A DNA stretch of 64,000 nt from Ancylobacter radicis. Its GTDB lineage: Bacteria > Pseudomonadota > Alphaproteobacteria > Rhizobiales > Xanthobacteraceae. A model generated the notes under the pieces. The model made no database searches, had not been told where the DNA came from, and was given only the letters and a program-made list of their open reading frames with translations. The position numbers were made by a program, and so were the translations under genes. Within the stretch, counting starts at the first letter, position 1. Each line of letters opens with the position of its first letter. This document shows, piece after piece, positions 8,658-17,372 of this stretch. Where the stretch lies: positions 124,001-188,000 of the forward strand of contig NZ_JAHCQH010000015.1 in assembly GCF_018449475.1 (NCBI RefSeq), written 5' to 3'.

Positions 8658-9275
8658 TCAGCTCTTGGTGGCCTGATCGACTGCCGCCTCAACCGCCTGC
8701 GGGGCGGGGGTGGAGCCGATCAGCTGGTGGACGATGGCGCCGGCCGCATCGACCGCGATGCCGTGGACATTGGCCATCGCCGCCGTCTTGGTGGCGGTGA
8801 TCTGCGCCTCGGCCGTCACCAGCTTGGCGGACAGTTCGGCCTCGACCGCCTTGCGGCGCGTCTCGGCTTCCGCTGCCAGCGTGTCGCGGGTTTCGGTGGC
8901 GATGCCGTGCGCCTTGTTGCGGGCGCTGGCAAGCGCCTGCTCATAGGACGCCTGCGCGGCCTCGCTCTCCGCCTTCAGCTTGCCGGCCTCTTCGAGATCG
9001 TCGGCCACACGGTCGTGGCGTTCCTCGAGGATAGTGGCGATGCGCGGCAGCGCGACGCGGCTCATCAGCAGGTAGAGAGCGCCGAAGGCGATCGCCAGCC
9101 AGATGAGCTGCGAGGGAAAGGTCTGCGCGTCGAAGGGCGGGAAGCCCGCGCCGTGCGCCTCGCCCGGCGGGACCTGGATTTCAACGCCGCCATGGCTGGG
9201 CGTTGCGCCATGCGCCGCCGGCGTTTCCGCCTGGGCGATGACGAACGTGCCGGACGGACCCGGGTTCTCGGACAT
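8658..9275 (-). CDS. F0F1 ATP synthase subunit b'
   Basis: Second, diverged peripheral-stalk subunit, 205 residues, typical of photosynthetic and rhizobial alphaproteobacteria (named atpF2, atpG or atpX in different genomes). An N-terminal tail rich in Ala, Gly and His of about 50 residues precedes the membrane segment PSQLIWLAIAFGALYLLMSRVALPRI, followed by a heptad-rich helix (ILEERHDRVADDLEEAGKLKAESE). Pairs with AtpF in the b/b' heterodimer. Upstream neighbour is atpE, 66 bp away. Confidence 0.93.
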   Translation of the reverse strand: MSENPGPSGTFVIAQAETPAAHGATPSHGGVEIQVPPGEAHGAGFPPFDAQTFPSQLIWLAIAFGALYLLMSRVALPRIATILEERHDRVADDLEEAGKLKAESEAAQASYEQALASARNKAHGIATETRDTLAAEAETRRKAVEAELSAKLVTAEAQITATKTAAMANVHGIAVDAAGAIVHQLIGSTPAPQAVEAAVDQATKS

Positions 9276-9341
9276 GGTTCAGGCTTCCTCGATCAAAACG
9301 GAAGGGACGCGCCATGAAGGCGCGCCCGTAACCGCAGGACG

Positions 9342-9569
9342 TCAGACCACGAAGAGCAGGACGAGGGCAACGACCAGCGCGAAGATGCCGAGACCTTCCG
9401 CGAGGGCCGCGCCGATGAAGGCGCGAGCGAACTGGCCATCGGCCGCCGACGGGTTGCGCAGGGCGCCCGACAGGAAGTTGCCGAAGATGTTACCGACGCC
9501 GATAGCGGCGAGGCCCATGCCGAGACAGGCGAGACCGGCACCGAGGAACTTGGCGGCGATCGGATCCAT
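9342..9569 (-). CDS. atpE: F0F1 ATP synthase subunit c
   Basis: Hairpin of two membrane helices, 75 residues, forming the rotor ring. The polar loop RNPSAADGQ joins the helices. Glu58 in [16 protein letters not shown] is the conserved proton-carrying carboxylate; I see no sodium-type ligand pattern. Sits between atpB and the b' gene. Confidence 0.96.
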   Translation of the reverse strand: MDPIAAKFLGAGLACLGMGLAAIGVGNIFGNFLSGALRNPSAADGQFARAFIGAALAEGLGIFALVVALVLLFVV

Positions 9570-9635
9570 GGTCTTCTCCTATTGAATTCGCAAGATTGAG
9601 TTGAAGGCTGGATGAGTGTCCCGCGACGCGCCCGG

Positions 9636-10400
9636 TCAGTGACCGGGATGAAGCGCGTCGTTGAGATAGATGCAGGTCAACACCGCGAAGACGTAGGCCT
9701 GCAGGAAAGCGACTAGGAACTCGAGCGCGGTCAGCGCCACCACCATGGCGAGCGGCAGGGTCGCACCGAGGATGCCGGCGACGCCCGTGGCGCTCATCAT
9801 GACGATGAAGCCGGCGAACACCTTCATGGCGATGTGGCCCGCCAGCATGTTGGCGAACAGACGCAGCGAGAGGCTGATCGGGCGCGAGAGGAAGGAGATG
9901 ACCTCGATCACGACCATGAAGGGCAGCAGGAAGGCCGGCACGCCCGACGGCACGAACAGGCCGAGGAAGTGGGTGCCGTGGCGCACGAAGCCGTAGATGA
10001 TGACCGTCAGGATGACGACCAGCGCCAGCCCGGCGGTGACCACGAGATGGCTGGTGACCGTGAAGGTGTACGGGATCATGCCAACGAAGTTGGCGACCAG
10101 CACGAAGATGAACAGCGAGAACACCAGCGGGAAGAATTTCATCCCCTCATTGCCGGCCGTGGACCGGACCATCGAGGCGACGAATTCGTAGGAGACTTCC
10201 GCCAGCGACTGCAGCCGGCCGGGCACCAGAGTGCGCCCGCGGGTGGCGAAGGTGAGGAAGAAGAACACCAGCGCCACGATGCCGAACATGAAGGCCGCGG
10301 AATTGGTGAAGGCGAGCTGTACGCCGCCCGGCGCCCCCAGATCCACGATCTTGATGATCTGGAACTGATGGATCGGATCGATCACGCTGCCACTGGCCAT
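9636..10400 (-). CDS. atpB: F0F1 ATP synthase subunit a
   Basis: Stator proton-channel subunit of about 254 residues with six hydrophobic segments. Family motifs: [15 protein letters not shown] at the N-terminus, [27 protein letters not shown], and [15 protein letters not shown] with the essential Arg, then a final helix with [19 protein letters not shown]. The start at 10400 gives the usual N-terminus with GAGGG upstream; a GTG at 10421 is the alternative. Confidence 0.94.
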   Translation of the reverse strand: MASGSVIDPIHQFQIIKIVDLGAPGGVQLAFTNSAAFMFGIVALVFFFLTFATRGRTLVPGRLQSLAEVSYEFVASMVRSTAGNEGMKFFPLVFSLFIFVLVANFVGMIPYTFTVTSHLVVTAGLALVVILTVIIYGFVRHGTHFLGLFVPSGVPAFLLPFMVVIEVISFLSRPISLSLRLFANMLAGHIAMKVFAGFIVMMSATGVAGILGATLPLAMVVALTALEFLVAFLQAYVFAVLTCIYLNDALHPGH

Positions 10401-10525
10401 GCCGGTCGCTGCCCTCAACACGCGGCGCTCCGAAGAAGCGCCAGCCCCCGCCTAAAGACACGACCCCGAAGGACCGCACCGTTGATATGCCGCGATCCGC
10501 CCGAAGGCCGACCGCCCAATTCCTG

Positions 10526-10909
10526 TCACGCACCGCCCTGTGGCGGCTTCTTGCGGCCCAGCTCGCCGGAAGCGCGCATCATGTTGATGATGCCGGCGCC
10601 AAAGCCGAGCAGCAGCAAGATGATCATGCCCCACGGCGCGGTGCCGAAGAGACGGTCGACGCCCCAGCCGAGGCCGGCACCGACCAGAACTCCGGCCACG
10701 AACTCGCTCCCCAACCGGAAAGCCAGCGTCATGCCCGCGGTTGCCGACGTCCGATCCGGGACGGCGGACTGCTTCTCCTCGGCCCTGCGTTCGGCGCGCA
10801 CCTTGTCGATGGCGCTGCCCAGCCCGCTCAGCCTGCCGGAGAGCTCGGCGTCGGAAAGATCCGGCTTTCCCGAGTTTGCCTGGCCGTCCGTTTTGTTTCG
10901 GTCGTCCAT
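10526..10909 (-). CDS. atpI: AtpI/AtpZ-family F0 accessory protein
   Basis: Protein of 127 residues: a charged first half, then two membrane helices (FRLGSEFVAGVLVGAGLGWGVDRLFG and PWGMIILLLLGFGAGIINMMRA). AtpI assists assembly of the c-ring and is non-essential in many bacteria. First gene of the F0 operon. The 125 bp between it and atpB carries no gene. Confidence 0.92.
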   Translation of the reverse strand: MDDRNKTDGQANSGKPDLSDAELSGRLSGLGSAIDKVRAERRAEEKQSAVPDRTSATAGMTLAFRLGSEFVAGVLVGAGLGWGVDRLFGTAPWGMIILLLLGFGAGIINMMRASGELGRKKPPQGGA

Positions 10910-10965
10910 TTAATCTGCGCTCGGGCTTTGCCGGAGAAGGTTTTCCCAACCCCGAAACCGGGCGC

Positions 10966-10994
10966 ACCATAGTGTTCGGCCCTAGGGGTGTCAA
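10966..10994 (-). promoter_or_regulatory. sigma-70-type promoter of the atpI-B-E-F'-F operon
   Basis: On the minus strand TTGACA (10994-10989), a 17-bp spacer, then TATGGT (10971-10966). The -10 ends 56 bp before the atpI ATG. The rest of the 275-bp gap to smc has an AT-richer patch (11000-11045) but no gene. Confidence 0.65.
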
Positions 10995-11184
10995 GGATGT
11001 GAAGTCATCTTTTAAGTGACTGTAAAACCTGTGAAAAATTGAAAGGTGGACGCTCTGTCGCAGGGGTCGCGATGCCGCGCCGCACCAAGGGAAGCTGACA
11101 GCGTGGTGTTTGGCATGCCAGCGCCGGCAACGAAATACGGCAAACGCCCCATCGCGAGGACGCGCCATGCCCGCCGCGCGGGTC

Positions 11185-14100
11185 TCAACTGGCCTCGCGG
11201 AAGCTCTCGGCGGTGGCCAGATCGACCGACACCAGCTTGGAAATGCCCCGTTCGGCCATGGTGACGCCGAACAGACGGTTCATCCGGCTCATGGTGATCG
11301 GGTTGTGGGTGATGGTGAGGAAGCGCGTCTCGGTGAGGCGCTGCATCTCGTCCAGCAGGTTGCAGAATCGCTCGACATTGGCGTCGTCGAGCGGCGCATC
11401 CACCTCATCCAGCACGCAAATCGGCGCCGGGTTGGTGAGGAACACGGCGAAGATCAGCGCCATCGCGGTCAGCGCCTGCTCGCCGCCGGAGAGCAGCGAG
11501 AGCGATTGCGGCTTCTTGCCCGGCGGTTTGGCGATGATGTCGAGCCCGGCTTCCAGCGGATCGTCCGAATCGGTGAGAATCAGTTGCGCCTCGCCGCCGC
11601 CGAACAGCGTGCCGAACAGCTGGCGGAAATGACCGTCGACCACGATGAAGCTGGCCTGAAGCCGCTCGCGGGCCTCGCGGTTGAGGCTGTGAATGCCCTG
11701 CCGCAGCCGCTTGATCGCCTCGGTCAGGTCGTCGCGCTCGGCGGTGAGGCCGTGCTGGCGGGTCTCGACCTCGGTGAGTTCTTCCTCGGCGCGCAGATTG
11801 ACCGCGCCGAGCCGCTCGCGCTCGCGCTTCAGCCGGTCGAGATCGGCCTCCACCGCGGCGGCCTCCGGCAGCGGCGAATCGGCGGCGAAGCCGGCGATCT
11901 CGCGGGCGCTCTCGGGCGGGCCGTCCAGCATGTCCGAGACGTCGCGCACCAGATCCTCGCGGCGCTGGCGGGCGGCCTCGACCCGCGCCTCGGCGCGGGC
12001 GCTGGTCTCGCGGGCGGCGGACAGCGATTCGAGCGCGGCGCGGGCGGCGCGCTCGGTCTCGGCCAGCGCGGTCTCGGCAGCGGCGAGGCGGTCGGCCGAT
12101 TCGCGCCGCGCGGCATCCGCACAGGCGGTCTCGTCGAGCAGGGCCCGACGGCGGGCGGCAAAGCGCGCGGGCGCCTCGTCCAGCTCCTCGCGCTCGATCG
12201 CCACTTCCTCGATGCGCGCCTCCAGCGCGGCGACGCGCTCGCCGGTGCCCTCGGCGCGGGCGCGCCAGGATCGGTGTTCCTCGGCAATGGCGAGCAGCCG
12301 GCGGCGGCGCTGCTCGCGCTCGCGCGACAGGCCGTCGGCGCGGGCGCGCAGTTCCGCCAGCCGGGCCCGGTCCTGCGCCACGCGGGCGCGCACCTCGGCC
12401 AGCACCGCCTCGCTCTCCAGCGCCGGGGCGAGGGCTGCGACCTGCGCGCGGGCTTCCTCCAGCGCGATCGCCGCGCTCTCGCGCTCGTCTTCGGCGCGGG
12501 CGAGATTGGCGGCCAGCGCCGAGAGGCGGGCGGCCTGCTCGGCGGCCTGCCGTTCGGTGCGGGCGAGTTCCTCGCGGGCCGTTTCCATGGCGCGCAAGGC
12601 GGCGCGGCGGGCCTCGCGGGCGGCGTTCTCGCGCGAGCCGGCCGCGCGCAGCGCCGCCTCGGCGGCTTCCAGCGCCTTGCGATGGGTGGCGACCTGCGCG
12701 CGGGCGCCGACCAGTTCGGCCTGGATGTCGGCAAGGCGGTTGCGCTCGGCGAGGCGCCGGGCGGCGGCGGTCGGCGCATCGGCGGCGGCGCTGAGACCGT
12801 CCCAGCGCCACAGATCGCCCTCGCGGGAGACCAGCCGCTGGCCGGGCTTCAGCCGCAAAGCGAGGGCCGCGCCGTCCGCGCGGGCAACCACGCCGATCTG
12901 CGCGAGGCGGCGGGCGAGCACGGCGGGGGCCTCGACATGGGCGGCGAGCGGGGACACGCCCTCGGGCAGCGGCGCATCGCCTTCCGCCGGCACCAGCGCC
13001 CAATGGACAGGCGAGGACGGATCGGCCGGGGCGTCGAGATCGTCGCCCAGCGCGGCACCCAGCGCCGCCTCGAAGCCGCGCGCGGCACGGATCGAATCCA
13101 GCACCGGCGCCCAGCGGCGCGGCGTGCCGACATCGAGCAGCTTGGCCAACGTGCGGGCCTCGGTGTCGAGCCGCTGGGCGGTGCGCTCGGCCTCGGACAG
13201 CGGGCGGCGGGTATGGTCGAGCGCGGCGCGGGCCTCGGCATGGGCGGCCTCGACCTCCTGCGCCACGCTCTCGGCCTCGGCGAAAGCGTCCTGCGCGGCC
13301 TCGGCGGCGGCGCGGCACGCCTCCAGCCGGCCGGCCCCGGCAAGGCCTTCCGCCTGGCGATGCTGCTCGGTGAACTGGGCGACCTCGCGCTCCAGCCGGG
13401 CCAGCCGCTCGCCCGATTCGCGCAGCGCCCGCTCCAGCGCGCCGCGCCGGGCGGCCTGCTCGGCATGGGCGGCGGTCGCGTCGGCGAAGGCGCGCTCGGA
13501 TTCGGTGAGTGCCACCGCGGCGTCATCGCGCTCGGCCAGCGCCTGCGCATCCTCGTCGCCCGATTCCTCCAGAGCGGCTTCCAGTTCCTCGGCCTCGGTG
13601 GCGAGGCGGGCGAGCACGCCCTGCGCGTCAGTGGCGAGCGCGCGTTCGCGCTCCATATCGCCGGCCAGCTGGGCGAGGCGGCGGTCCAGCTCCTCGCGGC
13701 GCTGGCCGGCGCGAGCTTCCTCGCGCTCCAGCTCGCCGCGCGCCAGGGTGAGGCGCTGGAGCGTGGCGGCGGCCACCGCGTCGGCCTCGCGCAAGGGGGG
13801 AAGCTCATGGGCGGCGATGGCGGCGGCACGGACCGCCTCGCCCTGCTGCAGCGTGCCATCGGCAACCGCGCGCACCGCGAGATCATGGGCGCGGGCGGCT
13901 TCCTCCAGCGCCCCGGCGGCCTCGCACCAGCGCAGCCAGAGCAGCGCGGCTTCCGCCTTGCGGATGTCGCCGGAGACGACGCGGTAGCGCGCCGCCTGCC
14001 GCGACTGGCGGCGCAGCGCGTCGAGCTGGCCGGTGATCTGGCCGATCACGTCGTCGAGCCGGGTCAGGTTGGTCTCGGCCGCGCGCAGCCGCATCTCCGC

Positions 14101-14637
14101 CTCATGGCGGCGGGCATGAAGCCCGGCGACGCCGGCCGCTTCCTCCAGCAGGCGCCGGCGAGCGGACGGCTTGGCGCCGACGATCTCGCCGATCTGCCCC
14201 TGCCGCACCATGGAGGGCGAGCGCGAGCCGGAGGACGCGTCGGCGAACAGGATCTGCACGTCGCGGGCGCGCACCTCGCGGCCATTGATGCGGTAGGCCG
14301 AGCCGGATTCGCGCTCGATGCGGCGGGAGATTTCCAGCCCGTCGGCATCGTTGAAGATGGCGGGAGCGGACCGGTCGGCATTGTCGACGGTGAGCACGAC
14401 CTCGGCGGTGTTGCGCGCCGGCCGGGTGGTGGAGCCGCCGAAGATGACGTCGTCCATCCCTTCCGCGCGCATCGCCTTGTAGGAGCTTTCGCCCATCACC
14501 CAGCGCAGCGCCTCGACCAGGTTCGACTTGCCGCAGCCATTCGGGCCCACCACGCCGGTCAGGCCGGGCTCGATGAGCATTTCCGTCGGCTCGACGAAGG
14601 TCTTGAAGCCGGTAACGCGCAGCCGGGTGAATTTCAT
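11185..14637 (-). CDS. smc: chromosome segregation protein SMC
   Basis: ATPase of 1150 residues that compacts and separates chromosomes with ScpA/ScpB. Walker A GPNGCGKSNL is near residue 35. Two very long coiled coils rich in Ala, Arg and Glu flank a hinge around the middle. The C-terminal head has LLSGGEQALTAMALIFAVF (ABC signature) and ICVLDEVDAPLDDANVERF (Walker B). The ATG at 14637 gives the family N-terminus MKFTRLRVTGFKTFVEP; a frame open to 14700 adds 21 unsupported residues. The coding strand is so GC-rich that long antisense frames appear, which I discount. Confidence 0.96.
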   Translation of the reverse strand: MKFTRLRVTGFKTFVEPTEMLIEPGLTGVVGPNGCGKSNLVEALRWVMGESSYKAMRAEGMDDVIFGGSTTRPARNTAEVVLTVDNADRSAPAIFNDADGLEISRRIERESGSAYRINGREVRARDVQILFADASSGSRSPSMVRQGQIGEIVGAKPSARRRLLEEAAGVAGLHARRHEAEMRLRAAETNLTRLDDVIGQITGQLDALRRQSRQAARYRVVSGDIRKAEAALLWLRWCEAAGALEEAARAHDLAVRAVADGTLQQGEAVRAAAIAAHELPPLREADAVAAATLQRLTLARGELEREEARAGQRREELDRRLAQLAGDMERERALATDAQGVLARLATEAEELEAALEESGDEDAQALAERDDAAVALTESERAFADATAAHAEQAARRGALERALRESGERLARLEREVAQFTEQHRQAEGLAGAGRLEACRAAAEAAQDAFAEAESVAQEVEAAHAEARAALDHTRRPLSEAERTAQRLDTEARTLAKLLDVGTPRRWAPVLDSIRAARGFEAALGAALGDDLDAPADPSSPVHWALVPAEGDAPLPEGVSPLAAHVEAPAVLARRLAQIGVVARADGAALALRLKPGQRLVSREGDLWRWDGLSAAADAPTAAARRLAERNRLADIQAELVGARAQVATHRKALEAAEAALRAAGSRENAAREARRAALRAMETAREELARTERQAAEQAARLSALAANLARAEDERESAAIALEEARAQVAALAPALESEAVLAEVRARVAQDRARLAELRARADGLSREREQRRRRLLAIAEEHRSWRARAEGTGERVAALEARIEEVAIEREELDEAPARFAARRRALLDETACADAARRESADRLAAAETALAETERAARAALESLSAARETSARAEARVEAARQRREDLVRDVSDMLDGPPESAREIAGFAADSPLPEAAAVEADLDRLKRERERLGAVNLRAEEELTEVETRQHGLTAERDDLTEAIKRLRQGIHSLNREARERLQASFIVVDGHFRQLFGTLFGGGEAQLILTDSDDPLEAGLDIIAKPPGKKPQSLSLLSGGEQALTAMALIFAVFLTNPAPICVLDEVDAPLDDANVERFCNLLDEMQRLTETRFLTITHNPITMSRMNRLFGVTMAERGISKLVSVDLATAESFREAS

Positions 14638-14722
14638 GGCCCTAGCGTGCCGCGCGGGACCCACAAGTTCAAGTGTTTCGCGGGGCGCGATCCACGACAT
14701 GTTGGGATTTTGCCGCCCGATT

Positions 14723-14809
14723 CGTCATCCCCGGGCTCGGCCCGGGGATCCACGCCTTCGACCGCACGCGCCAAGACGTGGATGGCCGGGCCAAGCCCGG
14801 CCATGACGG
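14723..14809. repeat. REP-like palindromic element, copy B
   Basis: An 87-bp element starting CGTCAT and ending ATGACGG. Hairpins: ATCCCCGGG-CTCGG-CCCGGGGAT (14727-14749) and ATGGCCGGG-CCAAG-CCCGGCCAT (14782-14804), with CCACGCCTTCG after the left one as in copy A. The hairpin order is reversed against copy A. Lies in the 299-bp gap between smc and the Lrp gene, near a proposed inversion junction. Confidence 0.8.
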
Positions 14810-14936
14810 TCGAACGGACGGCCGCCCATCAGGTCAGCTTGCTTGACCAAAGTTGAGTTGCGGGACGCCACGCCCTGCCGCCATTCTGACCATAAGCGGC
14901 ACAGCCTGCCGCGCATGACCCTAGGGGAGGCAGAAA

Positions 14937-15488
14937 ATGCGCGTTCCCAGCCTCGATATGTTCGATCTGCGCATTCTCCGGGAATTGCAGGAGGATGGGC
15001 GTCTGACCAATCAGGACCTGTCCGACCGCATCGGCCTCTCGCCCTCGCCCTGCCTACGGCGCACAAGGCGGCTGGAGGAGGAAGGGCTGATCGCCGGCTA
15101 TGAGGCGCGGCTCGATGCCTCAAGACTCGGGCTCGGCGTGATGGCCTTCATCCATGTCCATCTGGAGCGGCAGGTCGAGGAGGCCGCGCGCGACTTCGAA
15201 GCCTCGGTGATCGCCCTGCCGCAGGTGGTCGCCTGCTACAGCGTGACCGGCGACAGCGACTACATGCTGCATGTGGTGTGCGAGGATCTGGAAGGCTTCG
15301 CCCGTTTCGCCCACGACATATTGATGGGCCTGCCCGGCGTGCGCGGCGTGCGCTCCTCGCTGGCGCTGAAGCGGGTGAAGGAACGCTCGCGCCTGCCGCT
15401 CGATCATCTGCGCCCTCTTCCCGCCACGCCGGAGAACCCTGCCGACAAAACAGGCAGCGAAAGCGCGAGCGCAAAAAAGCGCCTCTGA
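14937..15488 (+). CDS. Lrp/AsnC-family transcriptional regulator
   Basis: Protein of 183 residues. The N-terminal winged helix-turn-helix (LDMFDLRILRELQEDGRLTNQDLSDRIGLSPSPCLRRTRRLEEEGLI) is followed by a RAM ligand domain (LPQVVACYSVTGDSDYMLHVV). A 30-residue C-terminal tail rich in Pro, Ser and Lys is longer than usual. GGGGAGG before the ATG fixes the start. It precedes an EamA exporter on the same strand, so it probably controls export of an amino acid or metabolite. Confidence 0.92.
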   Translation: MRVPSLDMFDLRILRELQEDGRLTNQDLSDRIGLSPSPCLRRTRRLEEEGLIAGYEARLDASRLGLGVMAFIHVHLERQVEEAARDFEASVIALPQVVACYSVTGDSDYMLHVVCEDLEGFARFAHDILMGLPGVRGVRSSLALKRVKERSRLPLDHLRPLPATPENPADKTGSESASAKKRL

Positions 15489-15549
15489 CGGCAGAATCTG
15501 CCGCGCGCGCCCGGCTCCAGCCCTCCACAACGCAAGGACATGCCGCGCT

Positions 15550-15568
15550 AGGTCAACTACACTGACCT
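15550..15568. promoter_or_regulatory. AGGTCA-N7-TGACCT dyad, candidate operator of the EamA gene
   Basis: Perfect 6-bp arms, 52 bp before the EamA start, with TATATC directly after it as a possible -10. The adjacent Lrp/AsnC regulator is the natural candidate to bind, though the sequence does not match the E. coli Lrp consensus. Confidence 0.4.
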
Positions 15569-15619
15569 ATATCGGCTGATGTCCCGTCGCGGGGTCGGCA
15601 CGCACTCGGGAGACGCGTC

Positions 15620-16615
15620 ATGGCATTCGTGGCAGACACGCTTACTCCGCTGGTATCGCGCACCGCCCGCCCGGTGCAGGTTCCCCTCTCCGCCGGCCTT
15701 GCGGCGCTGGCGCTGGCCGGTGCGGCCTTGCTGTGGTCCGGCAATTTCCTCGCCGGGCGGCTCGCCGCCGATCTGCTGCCGCCCGCCACCTTCTCGGCCG
15801 CACGATGGCTGCTGGCCTTCGCCCTGCTCGCCCCCTTCACCTTCCGCGAGATCGCCGCGCACCGGGATGAGATCATCCATCGCTGGTGGCTCTGGGCGGC
15901 GGCGGGGGTGCTCAACATCGCCATCTTCACCGTGCTGATCTATGCCGGCCTCGCCCATACCAGCCTGGTCAACGGCTCGATCATCGGCTCGGCCGCGCCG
16001 ATCGTGGTCGGGCTGCTCGGCTGGCTGATCCTGTCCGAGCGCACCAGCGCCCGCGCGCGGCTGGCGCTGGCCGTCTCCACCGCCGGTGTCGCCTTCATCG
16101 TGCTGCGCGGCGACCTCGGCACGCTGGCCCGGCTCGATTTCCACGGCGGCGACCTCGTGCTGTTTCTCGGCATCAGCGCCTTCGCGCTCTATGCGGTGCT
16201 GCTGAAACGCTTTCCCTGCCGGCTCTCGGCCGCTGCCGCCCTCACGGTGAGCATTCCCTTCGGCCTCGTGGCGCTGGCGCCGCTGGCGCTATGGGAACTG
16301 GCCACCACGCCGCTCGCCTTCGACGCGCGGGAAGCCGGGACGGCGGGGCTGCTGGTGCTTTATGTGGCGAGCCTGCCGACGCTCGGCTTTGTGCTGTGGG
16401 CGAAGGGGGTGGCGGTGCTCGGCCCGACGCGGGCCGGCCAGTTCCTCCAGCTCATGCCGGTATTCGGCGCAGGGCTGGCGGTGAGCGTGCTCGGCGAGAC
16501 GCTGCACCTCTATCACGCGCTGGGTTTTGCCCTCGTGCTCGGCGGGCTGGGGCTTTCCGGGCTGAGGTTTGGCGGGCGCGCGCCGCGCAACCGGCCCGTC
16601 CCCACCCTCGACTGA
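15620..16615 (+). CDS. EamA/DMT-family transporter
   Basis: Inner-membrane protein of 331 residues with about ten helices in two EamA repeats, each opening with a small-residue-rich helix (AGAALLWSGNFLAGRLAADLLPP; then LHFHGGD-type linker and LFLGISAFALYAVLLKRFP). Family members export amino acids and small metabolites. Downstream of the Lrp/AsnC gene in the same direction, which suggests regulation by that protein. Substrate unknown. Confidence 0.88.
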   Translation: MAFVADTLTPLVSRTARPVQVPLSAGLAALALAGAALLWSGNFLAGRLAADLLPPATFSAARWLLAFALLAPFTFREIAAHRDEIIHRWWLWAAAGVLNIAIFTVLIYAGLAHTSLVNGSIIGSAAPIVVGLLGWLILSERTSARARLALAVSTAGVAFIVLRGDLGTLARLDFHGGDLVLFLGISAFALYAVLLKRFPCRLSAAAALTVSIPFGLVALAPLALWELATTPLAFDAREAGTAGLLVLYVASLPTLGFVLWAKGVAVLGPTRAGQFLQLMPVFGAGLAVSVLGETLHLYHALGFALVLGGLGLSGLRFGGRAPRNRPVPTLD

Positions 16616-16708
16616 TTTTCTTTTGCCGGCTGCCCAAAAAAAGCCGCTGCACGGGCCTCTTAGGAGTAGAATACTTCTAAATTGGTCAGCCCCTGCACGG
16701 TCACAGCC

Positions 16709-17353
16709 ATGAGTAACGCCCCCAACGCCACGCCCGCCCTCGACATCGGTGCGGTCCAGCATATCCGCAAGCTGGTGCTGTTCGGGCTGGGCGGCCTCGC
16801 GGTCGGCGTGCTGCTGTTCAGCCATTCGCTCTGGGCCGACACGACCGAGCACGGGCTGCATGAGACGATCGAGATCGTCGGCCTCGGGCTGATGCTGCTT
16901 GCCATTGTCGGGCGCACCTGGTGCTCGCTCTATATTGGCGGGCGCAAGAAGAACGAGGTGGTGGCGCTCGGCCCCTACTCGATCTGCCGCAACCCGCTCT
17001 ATGTCTTCTCCTTCATCGGCGCGGCCGGCGCCGGGGCGCAGTTCGGCAGCATCACGGCGGCGCTGGCCGCCACGCTTCTCACCGTGCTGGTCTTCACCAT
17101 CGTGGTGCGTAAGGAGGAGCGTTTCCTCACTCAGAAATTCGGCGAGGCCTATCTCGCCTATAAGGCGCGGGTGCCGCGTTTCATCCCGAATTTCCGGCTG
17201 TGGGAGAATGTCGACGCGCTGGAAATCCGCACCCAGCTGGTCATGCGCACCTTCCTCGACGCCTGCGTGTTCCTGGCCGCCATTCCGCTGGCGGAAGGGA
17301 TCGAGATGGCGCAGGGTCAGGGCCTGCTGCCGGTGCTCTGGCTGGTGCCCTGA
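16709..17353 (+). CDS. ICMT-like membrane methyltransferase-family protein
   Basis: Protein of 214 residues with four to five hydrophobic helices. The signature YSICRNPLYVFSFIGAAGAG, then VRKEERFLTQKFGEAYLAYKARVPRFIP, is the NPLYV...EE...GEAY pattern of the isoprenylcysteine carboxylmethyltransferase family. The tail after residue 165 adds one more helix. The ATG at 16709 is preferred; an in-frame TTG at 16682 has no clear ribosome site. A short dyad TAGAA-TAC-TTCTA (16668-16680) lies just upstream. Substrate unknown. Confidence 0.75.
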   Translation: MSNAPNATPALDIGAVQHIRKLVLFGLGGLAVGVLLFSHSLWADTTEHGLHETIEIVGLGLMLLAIVGRTWCSLYIGGRKKNEVVALGPYSICRNPLYVFSFIGAAGAGAQFGSITAALAATLLTVLVFTIVVRKEERFLTQKFGEAYLAYKARVPRFIPNFRLWENVDALEIRTQLVMRTFLDACVFLAAIPLAEGIEMAQGQGLLPVLWLVP

Positions 17354-17372
17354 CGGGCGGCGCGCGGCCCGC

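Noticed and set aside
11110-14856. Very long plus-strand open frame (1248 codons) across smc
   Set aside because: It is antisense to the clearly conserved smc gene and its protein is a low-complexity Gly/Leu/Arg string; an effect of GC-rich codon use.
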